A stretch of 64,000 nucleotides of DNA, taken from contig NZ_CP014137.1 in assembly GCF_002291445.1 (NCBI RefSeq), positions 2,852,001 to 2,916,000 on the forward strand, given 5' to 3'. Position numbers and translations under genes: made by a program. The stretch's first letter is position 1, and the number at the start of each line of letters is the position of its first letter. The DNA comes from Brenneria goodwinii (GTDB taxonomy: Bacteria; Pseudomonadota; Gammaproteobacteria; Enterobacterales; Enterobacteriaceae). Under the pieces are notes generated by a model. It made no database searches. It was given only the letters and a program-made list of their open reading frames with translations, and had not been told where the DNA came from. Of this stretch, positions 52,438-61,932 are shown in pieces.

Positions 52438-54327
52438 TCAGGCGCTCAGCAACTGATTCATGCGACGGATAAACTGGTTGGGATCGTCCAGCGTACCGCG
52501 TTCGGCCAGTAAGGCCTGATCCAGCAGCAGCTCAACCCACTCGGCAAACTGCGCATCGTCACTCACGTCAGACGCACGTTTAACCAACGCATGTTCCGGG
52601 TTCAGTTCGAAAATATATTTCACCTCCGGCGCCTGTTGCCCGGCCGCGGCAAACAATTTCGCCATCTGGGTGCTCATTTCGTTGGTGTCGGTGGTCACGA
52701 TCGCCGGCGTATCGGTCAAACGGTGGGTCAAACGAACTTCCTTCACCCGATCGCCCAGCAGGGTTTTGACGCGCTCAACAAAAGGCTCCAGCGCTTTTTC
52801 CGCTTCTTTCTGAGCGTCGTTTTCTTCATCAACCAGCTTGTCCAGCGATTCATCCGCTTTGCTGACGGACTGGAATGACTTACCGTCAAACTCGGTCAGG
52901 TAGCTCATCATCCATTCGTCAATGCGATCGGACAGCAGCAGCACTTCAATACCTTTCTTGCGGAACAGCTCCAGGTGCGGGCTGCTCTTCGCGGCGGCAT
53001 AGCTGTCGGCGGTGATATAATAGATTTTCTCCTGCCCTTCCACCATTCGGCTGACATAGTCCTCCAGCGATACGGTCTGTGCGGAGCTGTCATTGTGGGT
53101 ACTGGCAAAACGCAGCAGCTTGGCGATCGCTTCACGGTTAGCGCCATCCTCGGCCGGGCCTTCTTTCAGCACCAAACCGAACTGCTGCCAGAATGTCTGA
53201 TATTTTTCCGTGTCGTCTTTCGCCAGTTTTTCCAGCATCTGCAATACGCGTTTGGTCAGCGCGTTACGCAGATTCTGAGTGACGCGGCTGTCTTGCAGAA
53301 TTTCACGGGAGACGTTCAGCGGAAGATCGTTGGAATCGATCAGGCCGCGGACAAAGCGCAGATAGTTCGGCATAAACTGTTCCGCGTCATCCATGATGAA
53401 CACACGCTGAACATATAGCTTCAGGCCATGTTTATGGTCGCGGTTCCACATATCCCACGGCGCCTGGGAAGGAATGTACAGCAGGCTGGTGTATTCCTGT
53501 TTCCCTTCAACCCGGTTGTGGCTCCAGCACAGAGGATCGGTAAAGTCATGGGCGATGTGCTTGTAGAACTCGGTATATTCTTCATCGCTGATGTCGGATT
53601 TACTGCGCGTCCAGAGCGCCTGGGCCTTATTGATTTTCTCCCAGCTTACCGTGGCTTCGCCGCCTTCCTCTTCGCTTTCATGCCGCGTTTCGATCTCTAC
53701 CGGCAAGGCAATATGATCGGAGTATTTGCTGATGATGGAGCGAACCCGCCAGTCATCAAGGAATTCATCTTCGCCTTCACGCAGGTGCAGAGTGATTTCA
53801 GTGCCGCGATCTTCTTTGGTGATATCCGCAATGGTGTAATCGCCTTCACCGGCAGACTCCCAGAATACTCCTTGATCGGGTTCCGCTCCCGCAGCACGGG
53901 TACGTACGGTGACTTTATCGGCAACGATAAACGCCGAGTAGAACCCGACGCCGAACTGACCGATCAGTTGGCTGTCTTTTACCTGATCGGAACCCATTGA
54001 CTCCAGAAAGGCTTTCGTCCCGGACTTGGCGATAGTACCGAGGTTATCGATCACCTCATCGCGGGTCATACCGATACCGTTGTCGGAAATTGTCAGAGTC
54101 CGTTTTTCTTTATCGGTGGATACCCGCACGCGCAGTTCGCCATCTCCGGCATACAGTTCGGGAGCGGACAGCGCGCGAAAACGTAATTTATCTGCCGCAT
54201 CGGAAGCATTGGAGATCAGTTCACGCAGGAAGATTTCTTTATTGGAATACAGTGAATGGATCATCAAATGCAGCAGTTGCTTTACTTCAGACTGGAATCC
54301 GCGGGTTTCTTGGCCTTTCATACTCAT
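52438..54327 (-). CDS. htpG: Hsp90-family molecular chaperone HtpG
   Basis: A 629-residue bacterial Hsp90 (E. coli 624). N-terminal ATPase motifs: LRELISNASDAADKLRF, DNGIGMTRDEVIDNLGTIAKSG and GQFGVGFYSAF; middle domain with LPLNVSREILQ; C-terminal dimerisation domain. GAGG lies nine bases before the ATG at 54327; E. coli starts at the Met two codons later. It is controlled by a heat-shock promoter upstream. Confidence 0.96.
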   Translation of the reverse strand: MSMKGQETRGFQSEVKQLLHLMIHSLYSNKEIFLRELISNASDAADKLRFRALSAPELYAGDGELRVRVSTDKEKRTLTISDNGIGMTRDEVIDNLGTIAKSGTKAFLESMGSDQVKDSQLIGQFGVGFYSAFIVADKVTVRTRAAGAEPDQGVFWESAGEGDYTIADITKEDRGTEITLHLREGEDEFLDDWRVRSIISKYSDHIALPVEIETRHESEEEGGEATVSWEKINKAQALWTRSKSDISDEEYTEFYKHIAHDFTDPLCWSHNRVEGKQEYTSLLYIPSQAPWDMWNRDHKHGLKLYVQRVFIMDDAEQFMPNYLRFVRGLIDSNDLPLNVSREILQDSRVTQNLRNALTKRVLQMLEKLAKDDTEKYQTFWQQFGLVLKEGPAEDGANREAIAKLLRFASTHNDSSAQTVSLEDYVSRMVEGQEKIYYITADSYAAAKSSPHLELFRKKGIEVLLLSDRIDEWMMSYLTEFDGKSFQSVSKADESLDKLVDEENDAQKEAEKALEPFVERVKTLLGDRVKEVRLTHRLTDTPAIVTTDTNEMSTQMAKLFAAAGQQAPEVKYIFELNPEHALVKRASDVSDDAQFAEWVELLLDQALLAERGTLDDPNQFIRRMNQLLSA

Positions 54328-54385
54328 TGTTGCTTACCTCAATCCTAATATTATTCAGGCTGATTAAACTGACGATGAGCTTGAA

Positions 54386-54412
54386 GTGGGGATAGACAAC
54401 AATGATTTCAAG
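54386..54412 (-). promoter_or_regulatory. Sigma-32 heat-shock promoter of htpG
   Basis: On the minus strand CTTGAAA (54406-54412) is followed 14 bases later by CCCCACTT (from 54391), close to the sigma-32 consensus CTTGAAA-N11-15-CCCCATNT. It lies 59-86 bp upstream of the htpG start, as expected for a heat-shock gene. Confidence 0.85.
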
Positions 54413-54462
54413 GGGGAAAAAATTCTGACCGGAGAAAAGGCGCAAAGAAATGAATCGATAAA

Positions 54463-54491
54463 CCGCTGTCGGGCGCGAAGCCCGACAGCGG
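54463..54491 (-). terminator. Terminator downstream of recR
   Basis: Perfect 12-bp arms CCGCTGTCGGGC (54463-54474) and GCCCGACAGCGG (54480-54491) with a 5-base loop. On the minus strand it is followed by TTTATCGATT. It begins 6 bp past the recR stop and separates the dnaX-ybaB-recR unit from htpG. Confidence 0.85.
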
Positions 54492-54496
54492 GGTGA

Positions 54497-55102
54497 TTAA
54501 TATTTGAAAGGCTGACGCCCCGCCAGCGAATGAGACAAGGTGGTGCCGTCAACCATTTCCAGTTCGCCGCCGACAGGCACGCCGTGAGCGATTCGGCTGG
54601 CCATGACGCCGTACTGGGCGCACAGCTCGGCAATGTAGTTGGCCGTTGCCTCCCCCTCTACCGTCGGATTGGTAGCCAGAATGACTTCGCTGATAGACTC
54701 GCTTTCCAGGCGCTCTTCCAGCCGCCCCAGGCCGATATCATCCGGACCGATGCCATCCAACGGCGACAGATGCCCCATCAGCACAAAATAGCGCCCGGCA
54801 AACTGCCCGGTTTGCTCTATGGCATGAATATCCGCGGGGCTTTCCACCACGCAGATTTGGCCGTTTTGCTGACGCCTGGGATTCGCACAAATCGAACACA
54901 CGTCCTGTTCGGTAAAGGTGCGGCAGTCCGCGCAGTGGCCGATTTCAGACATCGCGCGGGTCAACGCCTGCGCCAGACGCATTCCCCCGCTGCGATCGCG
55001 CTGCAATAGATGGAACGCCATGCGCTGGGCCGACTTCGGCCCGACACCGGGTAAACAGCGCAGGGTCTCCATCAGCGATTCAAGAAGCGGACTGGTTTGC
55101 AT
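54497..55102 (-). CDS. recR: Recombination mediator protein RecR
   Basis: A 201-residue RecR (E. coli 201). Order: helix-hairpin-helix (LRCLPGVGPKSAQRMAFHLL), zinc finger with four Cys (CADCRTFTEQDVCSIC), Toprim domain (ICVVESPADIHAIEQTGQFAGRYFVLMG), and Walker-like C-terminus. It acts with RecF and RecO to load RecA at gaps. Its ATG overlaps the ybaB stop by one base. Confidence 0.97.
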   Translation of the reverse strand: MQTSPLLESLMETLRCLPGVGPKSAQRMAFHLLQRDRSGGMRLAQALTRAMSEIGHCADCRTFTEQDVCSICANPRRQQNGQICVVESPADIHAIEQTGQFAGRYFVLMGHLSPLDGIGPDDIGLGRLEERLESESISEVILATNPTVEGEATANYIAELCAQYGVMASRIAHGVPVGGELEMVDGTTLSHSLAGRQPFKY

Positions 55103-55431
55103 CAGAACGGCATCTTAAAGCCCGGCGGTAACTGCATACCGCTGGAAACCGACGCCATTTTTTCTTTCTGCGTTTCAGCAATACGACGGGCGGCATCGTT
55201 GAATGCGGCGGCAATCAGATCTTCCAGCATTTCTTTGTCGTCTTCCAACAGGCTGGGATCGATCTCCACCCGGCGGCAGTTATGCGCGCCATTAATGGTG
55301 ATTTTGACCAGCCCCGCGCCCGATTCTCCAGTGACTTCCAGATTTGCAATCTCTTCCTGCATCTGCTGCATTTTTTCCTGCATCTGCTGGGCTTGTTTCA
55401 TCAGATTGCCAATTCCACCTTTACCAAACAT
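55102..55431 (-). CDS. ybaB: Nucleoid-associated protein YbaB/EbfC
   Basis: A 109-residue YbaB/EbfC DNA-binding protein (E. coli 109). MFGKGGIGNLMKQAQQMQEKMQQM begins the coiled-coil helix, and INGAHNCRRVEIDPSLL is typical. The start at 55431 is chosen for length and the MFGKGG start; the longer frame up to 55512 overlaps the end of dnaX. Encoded between dnaX and recR in the usual operon. Confidence 0.96.
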   Translation of the reverse strand: MFGKGGIGNLMKQAQQMQEKMQQMQEEIANLEVTGESGAGLVKITINGAHNCRRVEIDPSLLEDDKEMLEDLIAAAFNDAARRIAETQKEKMASVSSGMQLPPGFKMPF

Positions 55432-55471
55432 AGTTTTCTCTCTATCGCGTCGGGCTGCGCACTCGCAGCGG

Positions 55472-57526
55472 TTAAACAGGGCGGATACTTTCTTCGTCCA
55501 GTTCCGCATCAAAGAAACGCCGCAGCGTTTGAATAGTATTATCGGTCATAATCGACTGGCGTGCCTGCGCCAGCTTTTCTTCATAAATAGCCTGACGCCA
55601 CTCCAGCGGGGTCAGCACCGCCGGATTGTCGTCTTCGGTCACCAGCAGTTCGACAGGATGACCATAGTGGGCCGCTAACGCATCAGCCAGCGTTTTCTGC
55701 GCCGCCGGCGAATTGAGGTGGCGCTGGGAAGAACGCAGGTGCAAATGTATTTTGCCGGGCTCCGGACACGCCTTGAATGCATTTAACGCCAGCTGTTGTA
55801 CCAGTTTTGGTAACGACAGGCGATTAATTTCCGCCGCCCACTCATCGCGCGCCAACGACTCTTCCGCTAAGCGGGCCGCCAGTTCGGGGGTTTTTTCATG
55901 TTCCAACGCCGAACGCAGCGCCTTTGGCGTGGCGACATCAGCTTTGACCTCCTCCACCGTATTCTGCGCCCGCCAGCGATAGGCTTCCGGTTTCTTTTTG
56001 GCCGCCGCCGAAGCGCCGTCTTGCGCGTTCCTCCGTTGCAAACTGCGCTCAGTCACCGAGGCTAACCGTTCAAGTGCTGAGTTTGCCGGCCGCGCGCTAT
56101 TCGACGCTGCCGGTTCAGCTTTTTTTGGCGGGGTTGCCCCCTGCTTTCGCAATAGCTGACTACGCGCCTGTAAAAGCTGCGACGTGGTATCAGAAAGCCC
56201 CCCCTCTTCCGCCGTCTGCTCTGAAGATTCGGGTTCAATAACTGGAGCGCCGTCTGATGGGGCCGGCTGCTCGTTCGGGTAAGAGGATTCTCCCACGCTT
56301 TCTTGCCGTATTGCCGGCGATGACGGCGCGGTGTTTGACGGAGGCATCGCTCTTGACGGCGACGGCGCGGATTGCGGCGCGCTATCAGCCGGGGCCTGAG
56401 ACAGGCCGGATACGGGCGACACCGGCGCTTCAATAATCTGTTTCGGATGGAAGGCCAGCGCGCGCAGCAGCGTCATTTCGACCCCCATCCGGCGATCCGG
56501 CGCGTAAGACAGCTCTTTACGGCCAATCAGCAATGTCTGATAGTAAAGCTGCACATCCGCAGGCGGCAACACCCGAGCCAGATCCCGTAAACGGGCTTCC
56601 ACTGCCGCATAGTCATTACTCAGCGCCGTGGGCAATAGCTGAACCATCGCAATGCGGTGCAATAACGTCAGGGTTTCCACCAGCAGAGATTCCCAGTCAA
56701 CGCCACGCGCCGCCGCTTGATCGAGCAAGGACATGACTCGCGCGCCGTCGGCTTTCACCAATGCTTCAATGATCGCCAGCGGTTGTTCGTCATCCAGCGT
56801 TCCCAGCATCTGACTGACCGACTCCGTCGTCACCTGCCCTTGCCCCATGGCAATCGCCTGATCAGCGAGGCTTAGCGCATCTCGCAGGCTGCCGTCGGCG
56901 GCGCGGGCCAGCAGTTGCAGCGCTCTTGGCTCACTCGCCAGATGTTCCGCCTGCAACACCTTCTCTAAGTGCGCCCGGATCTGCTCGACGTCCAGCGCCT
57001 TGAGATGGAATTGCAGGCAGCGTGACAGAATCGTCACCGGCAATTTTTGCGGATCGGTGGTTGCCAGCAGGAATTTTACGTGCGGCGGCGGCTCTTCCAA
57101 CGTTTTCAGCAGGGCATTGAAACTGTGGCGCGACAGCATATGTACCTCATCGATCAGGTACACCTTAAAACGCCCGCGCGCCGGAGCGTACTGAACGTTA
57201 TCCAGCAGGTCGCGGGTATCCTCGACCTTGGTACGCGAAGCCGCATCAATTTCGATCAAGTCAACAAAACGGCCCTGCTCAATTTCACGACAGTTATCAC
57301 ACTGTCCGCAAGGCGTTGCCGTCACGCCCTGTTCGCAGTTGAGTCCTTTTGCCAACAAACGGGCAATGGTGGTTTTCCCGACGCCGCGCGTACCGGAAAA
57401 CAAATAGGCATGATGGATCCTGCCTAGGGAAAGGCCATTGGCTAATGCGGTCAGGACATGCTCCTGACCGACGACATCAGCAAAGGTTTGGGGACGCCAC
57501 TTACGGGCAAGAACCTGATAGCTCAT
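55472..57526 (-). CDS. dnaX: DNA polymerase III subunits tau and gamma
   Basis: A 684-residue tau subunit (E. coli 643), the clamp-loader ATPase and replisome organiser. N-terminal AAA+ domain with SGTRGVGKTTIARLLAKGLNC, four zinc cysteines in CEQGVTATPCGQCDNC, and DEVHMLSRHSFNALLKTLEEPP. A Pro/Ser-rich linker of about 100 residues from 375 to 475 is longer than in E. coli. Gamma (470 codons plus one) is made by frameshifting. The start is the ATG at 57526; the extra codon at 57529 is TTG. Confidence 0.95.
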   Translation of the reverse strand: MSYQVLARKWRPQTFADVVGQEHVLTALANGLSLGRIHHAYLFSGTRGVGKTTIARLLAKGLNCEQGVTATPCGQCDNCREIEQGRFVDLIEIDAASRTKVEDTRDLLDNVQYAPARGRFKVYLIDEVHMLSRHSFNALLKTLEEPPPHVKFLLATTDPQKLPVTILSRCLQFHLKALDVEQIRAHLEKVLQAEHLASEPRALQLLARAADGSLRDALSLADQAIAMGQGQVTTESVSQMLGTLDDEQPLAIIEALVKADGARVMSLLDQAAARGVDWESLLVETLTLLHRIAMVQLLPTALSNDYAAVEARLRDLARVLPPADVQLYYQTLLIGRKELSYAPDRRMGVEMTLLRALAFHPKQIIEAPVSPVSGLSQAPADSAPQSAPSPSRAMPPSNTAPSSPAIRQESVGESSYPNEQPAPSDGAPVIEPESSEQTAEEGGLSDTTSQLLQARSQLLRKQGATPPKKAEPAASNSARPANSALERLASVTERSLQRRNAQDGASAAAKKKPEAYRWRAQNTVEEVKADVATPKALRSALEHEKTPELAARLAEESLARDEWAAEINRLSLPKLVQQLALNAFKACPEPGKIHLHLRSSQRHLNSPAAQKTLADALAAHYGHPVELLVTEDDNPAVLTPLEWRQAIYEEKLAQARQSIMTDNTIQTLRRFFDAELDEESIRPV
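56115..56142 (-). promoter_or_regulatory. dnaX programmed -1 frameshift signal
   Basis: Codons CCA-AAA-AAA-GCT contain seven A (56120-56126). A -1 slip reads AGC then TGA (56117-56115), ending gamma one residue past the shift. An AGGGGG Shine-Dalgarno-like element lies about 10 bases upstream, and CCGGC...GCCGG can form a downstream stem, the same three-part design as E. coli dnaX. Confidence 0.88.
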
Positions 57527-57600
57527 CAATACCGCAACAGTCGAGTTATTGAGGAGGTCATGCTAACACAGCCGCGCGGGTATCCGCGAGACTGTTATGA

Positions 57601-58155
57601 TCAATGTCCGGGGAAGTCGACCAGGCTATAGCAGGTCACGCCCATGGCTTCCAGACGCTGAGCGCCGCCCAGATCGAACAGATTGATCACAAATGCGGCA
57701 TCGGTTACCGTTCCGCCTAAACGACGAATCAGTTTTACCGTGGCTTCAACCGTTCCGCCGGTCGCCAGCAGATCGTCAATCACCAGAACGTTATCATCCG
57801 CGCCGATCGCATCCGCGTGAATTTCCAGAGAATCCGTGCCATATTCCAGTTCATAGCTTTCACTGATGGTCGGACGCGGCAATTTCCCCGGCTTACGCAC
57901 CGGCACAAATCCAACGCCCAACGCCAAAGCAACCGGCGCGCCGAACAGAAAACCACGAGCTTCAGTCCCTACGACCTTGTTAATACCGCGATTACGATAA
58001 CGGTTTGCCAGCATCTCAATGCTGGCGGCATAAGCTGTCGGGTTTTCCAGCAGGCTTGTTACGTCACGGAACAGTATGCCCGGCTTCGGATAGTCGGGAA
58101 TGCTTTTGATACTGTTTTTAATCAATTCTGACTGCTGCGCAGTTGAGGTCATCAT
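57601..58155 (-). CDS. apt: Adenine phosphoribosyltransferase
   Basis: A 184-residue purine salvage enzyme (E. coli 183) that makes AMP from adenine and PRPP. Motifs are IPDYPKPGILFRDVTSLLENP, KVVGTEARGFLFGAPVALAL and the PRPP-binding VLVIDDLLATGGTVEA. Start at 58155 (MMTSTA) or the next Met. About 75 bp upstream of dnaX on the same strand. Confidence 0.97.
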   Translation of the reverse strand: MMTSTAQQSELIKNSIKSIPDYPKPGILFRDVTSLLENPTAYAASIEMLANRYRNRGINKVVGTEARGFLFGAPVALALGVGFVPVRKPGKLPRPTISESYELEYGTDSLEIHADAIGADDNVLVIDDLLATGGTVEATVKLIRRLGGTVTDAAFVINLFDLGGAQRLEAMGVTCYSLVDFPGH

Positions 58156-58416
58156 ATCTGTGCCTGATAAAACGTTCTGATAATACCAATGCTGGCCGCT
58201 ACCGCCCTGCTATCCAACATTACCTTGATGAAATGCTGACTTTTGATACAGGAAAGCGGCGGTCCGCGCACGAAAACGCTCAAATCTAGTCAAACTGGGC
58301 AATAAATGCAACAGTCCCCGCGATCTCAGCGTGTTTTTTGCCGTGGACTCGCCATATACGCCTAATAGGCCAACGCGATGCGTTGAAACAGCGGGCCGCA
58401 CGGAGGCGATGCGTCA

Positions 58417-58812
58417 TCAATTTCTTTTGGAAATCTTTTGCTGCTCCGAATCAACGACCGGCAGACGAAGCATAAAGGTCAGTAAAATCGCCATAATCAC
58501 CAACAAGAGAACCCTTACCCAACCAATCTTAACCAGCCAAAGAGAAAGCGTAAACGTCAGCAAAATAACGACAACCGCTTTCCATTTCGCGCCCGGAGGC
58601 AAAGCCCGATGTTGCTGCCAGTGGCGTAAATATCCCCCGAACCAGGAACGATATAACAACCAGTAATGAAAACGCGGCGACGAACGGGCGAAACACCAGG
58701 CCGCCAACAATAAAAACGGCGTGGTCGGCAACAAAGGCAACACAACACCTAACGTTGCCAAAACGACAGCCACCCACCCCATGACAATCAGCAACGCGCG
58801 ATACATATTCAC
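58417..58812 (-). CDS. ybaN: DUF454 inner-membrane protein YbaN
   Basis: A 131-residue YbaN-family protein (E. coli 125) with a small number of hydrophobic helices. The motif GVVLPLLPTTPFLLLAAWCFARSSPRFHYWLL is diagnostic of DUF454. Function unknown. It lies between apt and the divergent priC, as in E. coli. The 260-bp gap to apt holds no recognised gene. Confidence 0.9.
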   Translation of the reverse strand: MNMYRALLIVMGWVAVVLATLGVVLPLLPTTPFLLLAAWCFARSSPRFHYWLLYRSWFGGYLRHWQQHRALPPGAKWKAVVVILLTFTLSLWLVKIGWVRVLLLVIMAILLTFMLRLPVVDSEQQKISKRN

Positions 58813-59050
58813 CTTTATTCAATCCAGCGTTAATGGGTAAGTAAAGCGCAACCCGGCGCAGATACTTTATCATCAACATTGAACGCTTGTTAATGGTAGT
58901 CATCATTACATTATGGAAATCAATATTTCCGTAAGCAGGCCGTATCAGATGCTATATTCGCAAGTGGGAAGACAGAGAATAATGTTTTGACATGAAGAGC
59001 GTTTCAGCCCCAAAGATAAATCTGCTGCATTCATCGGTATAAGGAACAGT

Positions 59051-59587
59051 GTGAATACTCACAAATTGCTGCTCGCGCTTGAACAACAAATTGATTCGCT
59101 GGCAAAAGAGATCGAACCGTTGGCGGATAAATCCGTTCCGCAATCGCGTTTCGATCGGCAACTGTTTAGCAGCTATGGCACGCGGCTAAAAGATTATTTC
59201 CATGAAGTGACTCTGAATTTCCAGTCCATCAGGCAGCTAGTTACCGAGCAACGCACTGAGCGTGTGGCGTTCATGGCTGAAAGACTGGTGAGGCAAATTA
59301 CGGCGCTGCAGCGTGAGTTAGCGACCCAATCTTTACGGCGCCAGGAACAAACGGCCCAAAAGCAGCCCCAGGATCTTTATCATAAACTGGCCGAGCACCA
59401 GGATTATGAAAGGCGCCTGCTGTCGATGATCCATGACAGAGAAAGCCTGCTGGACACGCAAACTCAATTCAGCGAGCAGCAACGCCTGCAAAAAGAATTG
59501 GCGGCCCTTGAAGGACGATTGACCCGCTGCCGTCAGGCGCTAACGAGACTGGAACGATTGATCGAACGCAGGGAACAGGGTCTGTAA
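59051..59587 (+). CDS. priC: Primosomal replication protein N'' (PriC)
   Basis: A 178-residue PriC (E. coli 175) used in replication restart. Starts with GTG at 59051, with AAGGA five bases upstream. The sequence is largely helical, for example ALEQQIDSLAKEIEPLADKS and ERRLLSMIHDRESLLDTQTQ, as in the family. It loads DnaB at forks with a nascent-strand gap. Confidence 0.92.
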   Translation: MNTHKLLLALEQQIDSLAKEIEPLADKSVPQSRFDRQLFSSYGTRLKDYFHEVTLNFQSIRQLVTEQRTERVAFMAERLVRQITALQRELATQSLRRQEQTAQKQPQDLYHKLAEHQDYERRLLSMIHDRESLLDTQTQFSEQQRLQKELAALEGRLTRCRQALTRLERLIERREQGL

Positions 59588-59657
59588 ATTCTGGAGACAC
59601 GCCTGGATTTTCTGCTATATGTGAAAAATCTATGACAGATGAAAAAGGTAAAGAGAA

Positions 59658-59825
59658 ATGTCACTGGAAAATGCGGCGCCTGAAATCAAACTGGCGATCG
59701 ATCTCATTATGTTGCTGGAAGATAACCAGATAGAACCGCAGGTTGCGTTGGCCGCGCTGGAAATTGTACGCCGGGATTTGCAGAAAAAAGCGCGGGAAGA
59801 AAACCACGCCGAAGAGACGAAGTAA
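59658..59825 (+). CDS. ybaM: YbaM family small protein (DUF2496)
   Basis: A 55-residue protein (E. coli YbaM 53) beginning MSLENAAPEIKLAIDLIMLL and ending in a Lys/Glu-rich helix. It follows priC by about 70 bp in the same order as in E. coli. AAAGAG precedes the start. Function unknown. An imperfect hairpin near 59894-59916 lies in the convergent gap to acrR. Confidence 0.92.
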   Translation: MSLENAAPEIKLAIDLIMLLEDNQIEPQVALAALEIVRRDLQKKAREENHAEETK

Positions 59826-59947
59826 CATCCGCCAGTCTAAAAAGATGGATAGCGCAAGGCGCATCCGCGACCTGAGACCTGCGCTGTTGAAGAGATAAAC
59901 GAGGTCATTCGTTATCAGGGCGGCGCATGGCCCCTGAATTTCCGGCA

Positions 59948-60586
59948 TCAGTCCGGCTGGCGTAACGTGTTGCTAAAACGCAGCATATCAATGAAGGAGT
60001 CAACCAGTTCTGGAGCATCCCGATTAAGATCGAAACTTTCCGGCATAAACAGCCAGTTCTCCATCAGGCCGGAGAAATACGCGCGCAGCGCAATGGCGGC
60101 CCGACGGGGCTGAATATCTTCCGGCAGCAATCCCATATGAATACAGCGTATTAAATAGCCTTCAATATCAGAGTAACAATCGAGGTAACACGCTTTACGG
60201 GCATTAAGCGATGGCAACATTTCACCCACAAACTCACATTTATGAAAGATGATTTCCATCATCGATCGCCACTGACAGTCACTCACCGTTAAACGAAGCA
60301 TATAAATCAATATTTCCCGCATAACATAGAGTGGATTATCAGGAAATTTTGTCTGATACTCTATTTCAAACTGATTGAGCTTTAACTCAGCCTGAATCCA
60401 TATTTCGTTAAACAGTTCAGCTTTGTTTTTAAAATGCCAGTAAATAGCGCCACGGGTCACACCTGCGGTCATGGCAATATCAGCCAGCGATGTTGCAGAC
60501 ACGCCATGCTCTGAGAAGACTCTCAATGCTGCATCCAGTATCTGTTGTCGGGTTTCTTGAGCTTGTTGTTTGGTTTTTCGTGCCAT
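59948..60586 (-). CDS. acrR: TetR-family repressor AcrR
   Basis: A 212-residue TetR repressor (E. coli AcrR 215). N-terminal MARKTKQQAQETRQQILDAA and HTH SLADIAMTAGVTRGAIYWHFKNKAELF closely match AcrR; the C-terminal ligand domain is divergent, as usual. It represses acrAB and itself from the operator in the shared 142-bp intergenic region. Drugs and other amphiphiles relieve repression. Confidence 0.94.
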   Translation of the reverse strand: MARKTKQQAQETRQQILDAALRVFSEHGVSATSLADIAMTAGVTRGAIYWHFKNKAELFNEIWIQAELKLNQFEIEYQTKFPDNPLYVMREILIYMLRLTVSDCQWRSMMEIIFHKCEFVGEMLPSLNARKACYLDCYSDIEGYLIRCIHMGLLPEDIQPRRAAIALRAYFSGLMENWLFMPESFDLNRDAPELVDSFIDMLRFSNTLRQPD

Positions 60587-60616
60587 ATCGCTGTATTTGA
60601 AAGAAAGTATGATTTA

Positions 60617-60640
60617 CATACATTCGAGTATGTATGTAAC
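60617..60640. promoter_or_regulatory. AcrR operator
   Basis: A 24-bp inverted repeat with outer arms TACATACAT and ATGTATGTA around TCGAGT, almost the same as the E. coli AcrR operator as I recall it. It lies 31 bp upstream of acrR and 89 bp upstream of acrA, so bound AcrR would control both. Confidence 0.9.
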
Positions 60641-60728
60641 ATAGCACGTACATAAAATTATCGCAGCAATGGGTTTTAAAGCGCGTGATCCATTGGTCAA
60701 TTTCAAATCGGATACTTGGGGTTTATCT

Positions 60729-61916
60729 ATGAACAAAAACAGAGGGCTAACGCCTCTGGCGGCAGTTCTGATGCTTTCTGGCGGCTTAATTCTCACGGGA
60801 TGTGATAATACACAACAGGCTGGAGCACAGCAATCAGCACCTGAAGTCGGCATTGTAACGTTGAAAACCCAGGAGCTTAATGTAACGACAGACTTGCCAG
60901 GCCGCACCAATGCCTATCGCATTGCGGAAGTCCGTCCTCAGGTCGGCGGGATTATCCTGAAGCGCAACTTTGTTGAAGGCAGCGATATTCAGGCTGGTTC
61001 ATCGCTGTATCAAATTGATCCCGCGCCCTATCAGGCTGCCTACAATAGCGCTAAAGGTTCACTGGCCCAAGCCGAGGCAAGCGCTGAAATCGCCCGTCTG
61101 ACGGTTAACCGCTACAAACCATTGTTGGGCACCAACTACATCAGCAAACAGGATTACGATCAGGCGGTCTCGACATCCCGTCAGGCTGACGCCAGTGTAC
61201 AGGCCGCCAAGGCCTCGGTAGATAATGCCCAAATCAACCTTGCTTACACCAAAGTCATTGCGCCGATATCAGGACGGGTGGGTAAATCAACGGTGACGGA
61301 AGGCGCGCTGGTTTCCTCCGGTCAAACCGTTGCATTAACCACCGTACAACAGCTCGATCCGATGTATGTCGATGTCACGCAATCAAGTAATGATTTTCTG
61401 CGACTGAAAAAAGATCTGGAAAACGGCACGCTGAAACAAAGCGAAGGCAAAGCGAATGTCCGCCTGCTGCTGGAAAATGGTACTGAGTATTCACATCCCG
61501 GCACGCTGGAGTTTTCTGACGTGACCGTAGATGAAACCACCGGTTCCATCACCCTACGGGCCATTTTCCCTAACCCGGATCACGACCTTTTACCTGGAAT
61601 GTTCGTTCGCGCACGTCTGGATGCCGGTGTACAAAACAACGCGGTGCTGGTTCCCCAGATGGGCATTACCCGTACCCCCAGAGGTGAAGCGACAGCCATG
61701 GTCGTGGGAGAAGGTGACAAAGTTGAAATCCGCAGCGTGACCACATCCAAGGCGATTGGCAATAAATGGCTGGTTACCGACGGTTTAAAAGAGGGTGATC
61801 GCGTCATTTTGACAGGCCTGCAAAAAATCCAACCCGGCATACAGGTGACAGTAAAAGAAGTCGCTCAAGAGAACGAACAGCCGCAGCAGTCGCCGGCTGA
61901 ATCCGCGAAGTCTTAA
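60729..61916 (+). CDS. acrA: Multidrug efflux periplasmic adaptor AcrA
   Basis: A 395-residue membrane-fusion lipoprotein (E. coli 397). Signal and lipobox end in LTGC at about Cys25. Regions in order: beta-barrel/lipoyl start (PGRTNAYRIAEVRPQVGG), alpha-hairpin (about 95-170), lipoyl return (INLAYTKVIAPISGRVGKS) and C-terminal barrel. The start at 60729 (MNKNRGLTPL) matches E. coli; an upstream start adds 20 residues before the signal peptide. It links AcrB to TolC. Confidence 0.96.
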   Translation: MNKNRGLTPLAAVLMLSGGLILTGCDNTQQAGAQQSAPEVGIVTLKTQELNVTTDLPGRTNAYRIAEVRPQVGGIILKRNFVEGSDIQAGSSLYQIDPAPYQAAYNSAKGSLAQAEASAEIARLTVNRYKPLLGTNYISKQDYDQAVSTSRQADASVQAAKASVDNAQINLAYTKVIAPISGRVGKSTVTEGALVSSGQTVALTTVQQLDPMYVDVTQSSNDFLRLKKDLENGTLKQSEGKANVRLLLENGTEYSHPGTLEFSDVTVDETTGSITLRAIFPNPDHDLLPGMFVRARLDAGVQNNAVLVPQMGITRTPRGEATAMVVGEGDKVEIRSVTTSKAIGNKWLVTDGLKEGDRVILTGLQKIQPGIQVTVKEVAQENEQPQQSPAESAKS

Positions 61917-61932
61917 CAGGAGCCGGTAATTC

